A stretch of 22,796 bases of DNA from Armatimonadota bacterium (GTDB taxonomy: Bacteria > Sysuimicrobiota > Sysuimicrobiia > Sysuimicrobiales > Kaftiobacteriaceae). The stretch spans positions 1 through 22,796 of the forward strand of contig JAIBHM010000023.1 in assembly GCA_020028535.1 (NCBI GenBank), in the 5' to 3' direction. The notes below the pieces were generated by a model. It was not told the origin of the DNA and did no database searches. It saw nothing but the letters and a program-made list of their open reading frames with translations. Shown here one piece after another: positions 6,842 through 13,793 of this stretch (position 1 is its first letter; each line of letters starts with the position of its first letter). Both the position numbers and the translations under genes were made by a program.

Positions 6842-8983
6842 ATGAACGAGCGCCAGCGCGCCCTTGACTTAGCCGTCACCCAGATCGAGAAGCAGTTCGG
6901 GAAAGGGTCCATCATGAAGTTGGGCGAGGCCGGCAGCAAGCTTGCCGTGGAGGTAATCTCCACGGGAGCGCTCGGCGTGGACATCGCCCTGGGGATCGGC
7001 GGGGTGCCCCGGGGGCGCGTGGTGGAGATCTACGGCCCCGAGTCATCCGGCAAGACGACGCTGGGCTACCACATCATCGCCGAGGCACAGCGGGAAGGCG
7101 GGGTGGCGGCCTTCATCGACGCCGAGCACGCGCTCGATCCGAACTACGCGCGCTCAGTCGGCGTGGACGTAGACAACCTTCTCCTCTCGCAGCCCGACTC
7201 GGGCGAGCAGGCACTCGAGATCGCGGAGACGCTGGTGCGCAGCGGGGCCGTGGACGTCATCGTCGTCGACTCGGTCGCGGCGCTCGTACCGCGGGCCGAG
7301 CTCGAGGGCGAAATGGGCGACGCCCACATGGGATTGCAGGCGCGTCTGATGTCCCAGGCGCTGCGCAAACTCGTCGGCGCCATCAGCCGCTCCCGCGCCA
7401 TCGTCGTGTTCATCAACCAGATCCGCGAGAAGATCGGGGTCATGTTCGGCTGCTTCCACTACAACACGCGCGTGGTGCTGGCCGATGGGACAACCGAAAA
7501 GATTGGAAAGATCGTCAACCAGCGAAAGCCCGTTGAAGTCCTCAGTTACGATCCGGCAACTGGAAGTATCCAACCACATCGGGTGGTCAACTGGTTTGAT
7601 AACGGCGTTGCTGACCAGTTTTTGCAATTTGAGGTCGCAGGCGGCGCTTCAGGACGACGGAAGTTTGCGGCCACCCCAAACCATATGATCTTTACACCTC
7701 GAGGCGAAGTGCCGGCCGGCGAGCTCCGAGTTGGAGACGAGGTGCTCGTGGGAGTCGAGGATTACCGGCTCACCGATGACCAGATGCAGTTACTCCTAGG
7801 AAGCTCGTTGGGAGATGGGTCACTTCGGAAGACCGGACATGAATCCGCCGCGTTTCGTGTCGGGCACGGGCACGATCAAGAGGAGTATGTTCGCTGGAAG
7901 CATTGGATGCTCGATCCCTTCTCTCGTCCCTTGGCTCGTGTGGGCAATGGTGCAGGGTTCGACACACTATCATTCCCTGCATTGGCCGAACTCCGTCAGG
8001 AACTCTACCCTGCAGAGGGCGGGCGCACGGTCGGCACATCTGTCCTCGATAGGCTTGATGCCCGCGGCATCGCCGTATGGTACGGGGACGACGGATCCTT
8101 CGCCGGACATTTCGAGCGATGGGGTCAAGGAAAGGCAGTTGTGTATAACAAGACACTCACCGGAGAAGCTCGCGCCAGAGTCGTCGCGCTCTTTGAGCGA
8201 GTCGGAGTGGGTACACCACGCGATGATGGCCGTGGATTCTGGTTCTCAGCGGAACAGACGAAGCGCCTGCACGAACAGATTGCGCCCTATTTGCATCCCT
8301 CCGTGGATTACAAACTTCATCCGAGCCTCAGGGGACACTTCAGCTGGCAACCCGACTTGAGTGATGCGCACCTGAACGGAACGCGGCTGGCAGCCAGAAA
8401 AAATCGGCGGATCGCTCCCGCCCGTATTACTAGGGTCTACCTCAAGCCGCGGACGCGATCGACGCACCGATTCGATCTGGAGGTGGAGGGGAACCACACC
8501 TACCTCGTGGATGGGGTTGTGGTCCACAACTCCCCAGAGACGACTACGGGCGGCCGGGCCCTGAAATTCTACTCGTCCGTGCGCATGGAGATCAGGCGCA
8601 CCGAGAACTTGAAGTCGGGTGACGAGGTCAAGGGAATGCGCGCGCGGGTGAAAGTCGTAAAGAACAAGCTCGCGCCGCCGTTCCGCGACTCCGAGGTTGA
8701 CATCCTCTTCGGCCTCGGCATCAGCAAGGCGGCCAACATCCTCGACGTCGCCACCGCGCACGGCATCGTGCAGCGCACCGGCACCTGGTTCAACTTCGGC
8801 GAGATGAAGCTCGGCCAGGGCCGCGACAACGCGCGCGACTTTCTGGAGAGCAACCCTGAGCTGGCGCGCGAGATCGACCGGCGGGTGCGCCTGACGGTAG
8901 GACTGATCAAGTCTCCGGCTGCCCCGGAGATGCGCGAGACGAACGGCACCGGGAAGGAGCCGGCAACCAAGGTTAAGGCATAG
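6842..8983 (+). CDS. recA: Recombinase RecA, interrupted in frame by an intein
   Basis: The 713-codon frame encodes a RecA of 353 residues after removal of a 360-residue intein. RecA forms filaments on single-stranded DNA, drives strand exchange and triggers LexA self-cleavage. Walker A is GPESSGKTT at residues 65-73, Walker B lies in VDVIVVDSVAALVP, and the L2 region reads KIGVMFG, then intein, then SPETTTGGRALKFYSSVRME. The spliced junction GVMFG-SPETTTGG restores the usual RecA sequence. The start ATG has AGGAGG 5 nt upstream and a LexA-controlled promoter. The C-terminus KEPATKVKA lacks the acidic tail of E. coli RecA. recX follows after only 3 nt. Without splicing, the L2 DNA-binding loop would be destroyed, so function depends on the intein. 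Confidence 0.97.
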   Translation: MNERQRALDLAVTQIEKQFGKGSIMKLGEAGSKLAVEVISTGALGVDIALGIGGVPRGRVVEIYGPESSGKTTLGYHIIAEAQREGGVAAFIDAEHALDPNYARSVGVDVDNLLLSQPDSGEQALEIAETLVRSGAVDVIVVDSVAALVPRAELEGEMGDAHMGLQARLMSQALRKLVGAISRSRAIVVFINQIREKIGVMFGCFHYNTRVVLADGTTEKIGKIVNQRKPVEVLSYDPATGSIQPHRVVNWFDNGVADQFLQFEVAGGASGRRKFAATPNHMIFTPRGEVPAGELRVGDEVLVGVEDYRLTDDQMQLLLGSSLGDGSLRKTGHESAAFRVGHGHDQEEYVRWKHWMLDPFSRPLARVGNGAGFDTLSFPALAELRQELYPAEGGRTVGTSVLDRLDARGIAVWYGDDGSFAGHFERWGQGKAVVYNKTLTGEARARVVALFERVGVGTPRDDGRGFWFSAEQTKRLHEQIAPYLHPSVDYKLHPSLRGHFSWQPDLSDAHLNGTRLAARKNRRIAPARITRVYLKPRTRSTHRFDLEVEGNHTYLVDGVVVHNSPETTTGGRALKFYSSVRMEIRRTENLKSGDEVKGMRARVKVVKNKLAPPFRDSEVDILFGLGISKAANILDVATAHGIVQRTGTWFNFGEMKLGQGRDNARDFLESNPELAREIDRRVRLTVGLIKSPAAPEMRETNGTGKEPATKVKA
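7451..8530 (+). mobile_element. RecA intein with LAGLIDADG homing endonuclease domain
   Basis: The intein has 360 residues, from Cys204 to Asn563 of the precursor, followed by the extein Ser564. Block A is CFHYNTRVVLADGTTEKIGK, block B is FAATPNHMIFTP (TxxH type), and block F/G is RFDLEVEGNHTYLVDGVVV ending in His-Asn. All splicing residues are therefore present: Cys1, block B His78, penultimate His359, terminal Asn360 and Ser+1. Between them lie two LAGLIDADG motifs, LLGSSLGDGSL (Asp122) and IAVWYGDDGSF (Asp214), both keeping the catalytic acidic residue, so the homing endonuclease may be active. The insertion site after GVMFG and the sequence resemble the Mycobacterium leprae-type RecA intein, not the M. 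tuberculosis site after VVKNK. Base composition is more AT-rich than the RecA exteins. Confidence 0.96.
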
Positions 8984-8986
8984 GAC

Positions 8987-9631
8987 GTGAAAGTCCTGCG
9001 CCTCGGACCGCCTTCGGGCAGGCGACACCTCCAGCGAGTAGTGCTCGATGGAGGTCCGGCGCTGCGGTTGACGCAAGAGGACGTTGCAGCGCTCCGCCTC
9101 GAAGAAGGAACGGAGCTCGACGAGGCCGCACTGAACGCGCTGCGCGCACGGGCCGACGTCGTCCGGGCGATGGAAGTGGCCCTGCGACTGCTGGCCGTTC
9201 GCCTGCGCAGCCGCAGGGAACTGGAGCAGCGGTTGAGCCGGCGCGACATCGCGCCCGCGACGGTGCGGGTGGTCGTCGAGCGGCTTGCGGCAGAAGGGTT
9301 CATCGACGACATGCGGTTCGCTCGAGCGTGGGTGCGGGGACGCCTCGCGCTGCGACCGTCCGGAGCGGTGCGGCTTCGCCGCGAACTTCTGCGCAAAGGG
9401 ATTGCCCCCGAACTCATCGAGCCGGCCCTGCGTGAGGCCTTTGCCGAATCTGACGAACGCCAGCTGGCGCTGGATGTCGCCCGAGCCCGGATGCGCCGTT
9501 ACCGTTCCGATCCGCCCGACGCAGCCTACCGGAGGCTGGCCGGCGTGCTCCAGCGGCGCGGGTTTTCGGCGGACGCGATCGCGACGGCGCTGAGAGAGGT
9601 ACTCGGCCGAACAGTCACGGTGATGGACTAA
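8987..9631 (+). CDS. recX: Regulatory protein RecX
   Basis: This 214-residue protein matches RecX, a modulator that binds RecA filaments and usually limits their growth. The three-helix repeats are visible in AMEVALRLLAVRLRSRRELE, then RVVVERLAAEGFIDDMRFAR and AVRLRRELLRKGIAPELIEP, with RRYRSDPPDAAYRRLAGVLQ and RRGFSADAI closing the third repeat. The N-terminal 55 residues are a less conserved beta-rich lead, as in many Gram-positive RecX proteins. The start is GTG at 8987, 3 nt after the recA stop, with no clear ribosome-binding site, so translation is probably coupled to recA. The stop TAA overlaps the next ATG by one base (TAATG). Confidence 0.9.
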   Translation: MKVLRLGPPSGRRHLQRVVLDGGPALRLTQEDVAALRLEEGTELDEAALNALRARADVVRAMEVALRLLAVRLRSRRELEQRLSRRDIAPATVRVVVERLAAEGFIDDMRFARAWVRGRLALRPSGAVRLRRELLRKGIAPELIEPALREAFAESDERQLALDVARARMRRYRSDPPDAAYRRLAGVLQRRGFSADAIATALREVLGRTVTVMD

Positions 9632-12600
9632 TGGTAGACCACAGGCGGTTGACAATCGAAGGGTCTACGGGCCAGCTGGTCCTCGATCTCACCGCGACCT
9701 CCGTCGCGGAGCGCGCCGATCCAACAGAAGGAATTCTCGAGGGGCTCACTGAGCAACAGCGTGCCGCCGTCACCCACGAGCGCGGTCCACTCCTCATTGT
9801 CGCCGGCGCCGGGACCGGCAAGACGGCCGTCATCACACGCCGCATCGCCTGGCTCGTCACCGGCAGGCGCGCCAAACCGGCAGAGATTCTTGCGCTCACG
9901 TTCACAGATAAAGCCGCCGCCGAGATGGAAGAACGCGTCGACATCCTCGTCCCGTACGGCTACACGGACGTCCGGATCAGCACCTTTCACGCCTTCGGCG
10001 ACCGGCTGCTCAGGGATCACGCGCTCGACCTGGGTCTGGCCCCCGACTTCCGGATCCTGACCAAGGCCGAGCAGGTGATCTTCTTCCGCGAGCGGCTGTT
10101 CGAGTTTCCGCTGGACTACTACCGGCCGCTCGGCGATCCGACGCGCTACGTCGAGGGGATGCTGGCGCTGATCAGCCGCGCCAAGGACGAGGACATCACG
10201 CCGGCCGAGTACGTCGCGTTCACCGACACAGTGGTCGCCCAGGCCGCCTCTGACCCCTCCGACAAGGAGCTCGCCGAGCACGCCCGCCGGCAGCGTGAGA
10301 TCGCGCTCACCTACAAGCGCTACCAGGAGCTCCTCGCGGCGGAAGGATGCGTTGACTTTGGAGATCTCATCACGCTATCCCTCAAGTTGCTGCGGGAACA
10401 TCCGACGATCCTGGCCGAGTGCCAGCAGCAATTCAAGCACATCATGGTGGACGAGTTCCAGGATACCAACTACGCGCAGTTCCAGTTGGTCCGGTTGCTT
10501 GCTGCCGCCGATCCGGAGCCCAACGTTGCCGTGGTGGGAGACGACGACCAATCCATTTACAAATTCCGCGGGGCGGCGATCAGCAACATTCTGAACTTCA
10601 TGGACGTGTACCCCGGGGTGCGGCAGATCGTTCTCACCACCAACTACCGGTCCCATCAGGCGATCCTGGACACAGCCCTGCGGCTGATCCGCCACAACAA
10701 CCCTGACCGGCTCGAGGTGAAGACCGGACTGGATAAACGGTTGCACTCCTTGGCCGCGCCCGGTCCGGCGCCAGAGCATGTGCACCTCGACACGCTCAGC
10801 AGTGAGGCGGATTGGGTCGCCGCGCGCATCGCCGAAAAGGTGGAGCGTGGCGACTACAAGTATCGCGACTATGCCATCCTCGTCCGCAGCAACATGGACG
10901 CCGATCCGTTCCTGCGCGCGCTCAACATGCGCGGGATTCCCTATCGATTCACGGGCAGCCGGGGGCTCTACAATCGTGAGGAGATCCGGCTGGCCATGGC
11001 CTTCCTCCGCGCGCTCGCCCGCCCGGAGGACAGCCTGAGTTTGTACTACCTCGGTGTCTCGCCGCTGTACCTGATTGCCGCCACGGATGTCGCCAAGGCG
11101 CTCAGTTATGCGGATCGCAAGAACCGGACGCTGGAGCATGTGTTCCGCCACCTCCACCTGGAAGGCTTTGCAGACCTGGCGGACGAGCTTGCGCCCGAGA
11201 GCCGGGCCGGGATCACAAAGCTGCTGGCCGACCTCGACGAAATGCGGCAAGTGATGAAAGAACAGATCACAGGCCGCGTCCTGCACGAATATCTGATGAC
11301 TCGCACCGGGTACATCCGCCGGCTCGCCACCTCAGGGCTCGTCCAGGACGAAGTCCGCGTCGCGAATCTGGCGAAGCTCTTCACGCTCATTGATCGCTAT
11401 GGGCACATCGCGGCCTACGATCGCGTGCCGGAGTTCGTGAAGTACATGGACCATCTCATCAGCGCGGGCGACGATCCCGCCGTAGCCGAGGCGGAGTTCG
11501 ACCAGGATGCAGTCAACGTCCTCACCGTACACAAGGCGAAAGGCCTGGAGTTTCCCGTTGTCTTCCTGGTGAGCGCCGTCGCCGACCGCTTCCCGACCCG
11601 TAACCGCGGTGAGACGATTCCGCTCCCCGATCCCCTCGTCAAGGACATCCTCCCGGGCGGCGACTTCCATCTCCAGGAAGAGCGGCGCCTCTTCTACGTC
11701 GGCATGACCCGCGCGAAGCGCGAGTTGTACATGACCAGCGCCCGAGACTACGGGGGACTGCGGCCGCGCAAAGTCAGCCGGTTCGTCCTGGAAGCCCTCG
11801 ACATCCCCCAGGTGGATATCGCCGCGCACAAAGCATCACCGGTAGAGGCGATCCACCGGCACGCGCCGCCCGCGGACGGCCAGCAGCACCTGGCGGGCGT
11901 CATCCCGCCGGAAGCGCCGCTGATTGTCAGCTTCCGCCAGGTCGATGACTACGACACGTGCCCGCTGAAATACAAGTACACGCACATCCTGCGCGTCCCG
12001 CTGCTGCGGGACCACCGCGTCGTCTACGGCTCAGCCATCCACGAGGCGATCCGCGAATACCACCGGCGCAAGGCGCGCCGCCAGCTGGTCACGCTCGAGG
12101 ATCTGATCTCCAACTTTGAACGGGCGTGGATCAATCAAGGGTTCATCAGCCGGGAGCACGAGGACCAGCGCCTGGAGGAAGGCCGGGAGGTCCTGCGGCA
12201 GTTCTTCAAGTTTCAGGAAGGCACGGGCTACGTGCCAACCTTCGTCGAAGCGCCGTTCTCTTTCCAGGTCGGCGCCACGCGGGTGAAGGGCCGCTGGGAT
12301 CGCGTGGATATGCGCGGCGACGAGGTCGTGCTCATCGACTTCAAGACGAGCGACGTACGGACACAGAAAGACGCGGACAGGCGCGCGCGGGAGAGCCTGC
12401 AGCTGGCGATTTACGCGCTGGCCTACCGCGAAGTCTACGGCGCGATGCCGGACCGGCTGGAGCTCCACTTTCTCGGACCGCAGCGTGTGCTTGTCGGCAA
12501 GGCGCAGCCGGACGGGGAGCTGCTGGCGGAGACCGCGACGGCGATCGGCCGGGTATCCTCCGGGATCCGCAGTCAGCAATTCATCGCGACTCCCGACTTC

Positions 12601-12678
12601 TATCGCGCCTGCCGCTATTGCGCATTCGCGTCGATCTGTCCCTACACTGCGACCGGGGATCCCGAGGTGGAGGAGTGA
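9631..12678 (+). CDS. UvrD/PcrA-type DNA helicase fused to Fe-S PD-(D/E)XK nuclease (AddAB/AdnAB-like)
   Basis: This 1015-residue protein joins two machines. Residues 38-730 form a superfamily 1A helicase: Q motif GLTEQQRAAV, Walker A AGAGTGKT with Lys64, LTFTDKAAAEME, Walker B VDEFQDTN with Asp274-Glu275, VVGDDDQSIYKFRGA, LTTNYRSHQAIL, LTVHKAKGLEFPVV and RRLFYVGMTRAKREL. Residues 765-1010 form a RecB-family nuclease: His804 in GSAIHEAI, Asp890 in GRWDRVD, and Asp903/Lys905 in LIDFKTS. Cys777, Cys994, Cys997 and Cys1003 (C-Xn-C-X2-C-X5-C) match the [4Fe-4S] staple of AddB. It probably unwinds and trims double-strand ends before RecA loading. Such enzymes normally work as heterodimers (AddAB, AdnAB); no partner is seen here. 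The stop overlaps the sbcD-like GTG start (GTGA). Confidence 0.92.
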   Translation: MVDHRRLTIEGSTGQLVLDLTATSVAERADPTEGILEGLTEQQRAAVTHERGPLLIVAGAGTGKTAVITRRIAWLVTGRRAKPAEILALTFTDKAAAEMEERVDILVPYGYTDVRISTFHAFGDRLLRDHALDLGLAPDFRILTKAEQVIFFRERLFEFPLDYYRPLGDPTRYVEGMLALISRAKDEDITPAEYVAFTDTVVAQAASDPSDKELAEHARRQREIALTYKRYQELLAAEGCVDFGDLITLSLKLLREHPTILAECQQQFKHIMVDEFQDTNYAQFQLVRLLAAADPEPNVAVVGDDDQSIYKFRGAAISNILNFMDVYPGVRQIVLTTNYRSHQAILDTALRLIRHNNPDRLEVKTGLDKRLHSLAAPGPAPEHVHLDTLSSEADWVAARIAEKVERGDYKYRDYAILVRSNMDADPFLRALNMRGIPYRFTGSRGLYNREEIRLAMAFLRALARPEDSLSLYYLGVSPLYLIAATDVAKALSYADRKNRTLEHVFRHLHLEGFADLADELAPESRAGITKLLADLDEMRQVMKEQITGRVLHEYLMTRTGYIRRLATSGLVQDEVRVANLAKLFTLIDRYGHIAAYDRVPEFVKYMDHLISAGDDPAVAEAEFDQDAVNVLTVHKAKGLEFPVVFLVSAVADRFPTRNRGETIPLPDPLVKDILPGGDFHLQEERRLFYVGMTRAKRELYMTSARDYGGLRPRKVSRFVLEALDIPQVDIAAHKASPVEAIHRHAPPADGQQHLAGVIPPEAPLIVSFRQVDDYDTCPLKYKYTHILRVPLLRDHRVVYGSAIHEAIREYHRRKARRQLVTLEDLISNFERAWINQGFISREHEDQRLEEGREVLRQFFKFQEGTGYVPTFVEAPFSFQVGATRVKGRWDRVDMRGDEVVLIDFKTSDVRTQKDADRRARESLQLAIYALAYREVYGAMPDRLELHFLGPQRVLVGKAQPDGELLAETATAIGRVSSGIRSQQFIATPDFYRACRYCAFASICPYTATGDPEVEE

Positions 12679-13793
12679 TCCGCCTTCTGCACCTGGCCGA
12701 CCTCCATCTGGGCCGGCCGTTTCAGATGCTCGGGGAGAAGGGGGCCGGTCAGCGGCGCGCGCTGGAAGCGACGCTGGTCCGCGCGGTGGACCTCGCGATC
12801 GAGCAGCGGATCGATCTCGTCCTGATCGCCGGCGACCTCTTCGACTCTCCGAAACCCTCGCCCTCGACAGTGGACTTGGTGACACGCGAGCTGCGTCGCC
12901 TCGATGACGCGCGGATCCGCATCGCCCTCGTCGCCGGCAACCACGACGTCGGTGAGGATGGCTACATCGGAGGCTGGGACCGCCTGCGCGGGGCCACCCC
13001 CAACCTCATCGGCTTCGGTCGGAACATCGAAGCGCACACGTTCCAGGATCTCGACCTGGTGCTGATCGGGCGGTCACCTGAGCCCGGATCGGGAACAAGT
13101 CCCCTCACGGGCTGGCCGCAGAGCCGCGCCGCGCGCTTCGCGATCGGCCTTACCCACGGCTCAAGCTACCGCGCGGGCGTCGTTGAAGGCGCCGGCGTGA
13201 TCCATCCGCAGGAGATCCGTGACCTGGGGCTGGACTACCTGGCGCTCGGCGACTGGCACTCCGCCCTCGAGATCCTCGGTCCTCCCCAGGCGGCCTGGTA
13301 TGCGGGTTCGCCTGAATTGCTGGCCTACGATCAGGAAGGCGCGGGCCACGTCCTGCTCGTGGAGATCCCGGCGCCCGGACAGGCTCGGGTCACCCCACAG
13401 CGTATCGGCCGCAGGCGCTACCGCCGTCTCGAGGTCGACGCCGCCACGACGGACGAGCAGGGAATGCGCCGCGCCATCCAGGCCGCCGCGGACCCAGACA
13501 CGGTGTGCGATGTGGTCGTCTCCGGCCTGGTTCCGGTCTCGCGCATTATCAATACACGGTCGATCGAGGACGAGCTCACCGAGCGGTTCTTCCGGCTGCG
13601 CATCACTAACCGCACGCAGGTGTGGCTGGATGATGAGCAGATGGCTCAACTGGCCGAGGATACCGTGCTCGGTCACTTCGTGCGCCTGATGCACTCACGC
13701 ATCGCGGAGGCCCCGGAACCGCGGCGGCCGGTGCTGGAAGAAGCTCTCCAGATGGGCGTCGCCCTGCTGCAGGGCAGGGAGGTTTTGAGTTGA
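12675..13793 (+). CDS. sbcD: SbcD/Mre11/YhaO-like metallophosphoesterase (DNA repair exonuclease)
   Basis: This 372-residue protein carries the Mre11-type calcineurin-like phosphoesterase motifs in order: LLHLADLHLG (Asp9, His11), IAGDLFD (Asp54), VAGNHDVGED (Asn89, His90), GLTHGSS and LALGDWHS. Together these bind two Mn ions and cleave DNA ends and hairpins when paired with an SMC-like ATPase. The start is GTG at 12675, overlapping the helicase stop; the longer frame upstream only shadows the helicase-nuclease gene. GAGGTGGAGGA immediately upstream can serve as ribosome-binding site. It overlaps the ATPase gene by TTGA. Because the partner has membrane segments, the pair may be closer to Bacillus YhaO-YhaN than to classical SbcDC. 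The symbol is therefore tentative, while the phosphoesterase assignment is firm. Confidence 0.9.
   Translation: MIRLLHLADLHLGRPFQMLGEKGAGQRRALEATLVRAVDLAIEQRIDLVLIAGDLFDSPKPSPSTVDLVTRELRRLDDARIRIALVAGNHDVGEDGYIGGWDRLRGATPNLIGFGRNIEAHTFQDLDLVLIGRSPEPGSGTSPLTGWPQSRAARFAIGLTHGSSYRAGVVEGAGVIHPQEIRDLGLDYLALGDWHSALEILGPPQAAWYAGSPELLAYDQEGAGHVLLVEIPAPGQARVTPQRIGRRRYRRLEVDAATTDEQGMRRAIQAAADPDTVCDVVVSGLVPVSRIINTRSIEDELTERFFRLRITNRTQVWLDDEQMAQLAEDTVLGHFVRLMHSRIAEAPEPRRPVLEEALQMGVALLQGREVLS

Noticed and set aside
8531..8983. RecA C-terminal part read as a separate gene or frameshifted fragment
   Set aside because: The frame is continuous through the intein, and removing the intein restores a normal 353-residue RecA.
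8246..9655. Minus-strand open frame of 469 codons across the intein end, RecA C-terminus and recX
   Set aside because: It has low-complexity, charged composition without a domain, and lies antisense to three well-supported coding segments.
12126..12674. Longer start for the SbcD-like gene, giving 555 residues
   Set aside because: The extra 183 residues overlap the nuclease domain of the upstream gene and look like noise. The Mre11 motif begins directly after GTG 12675.
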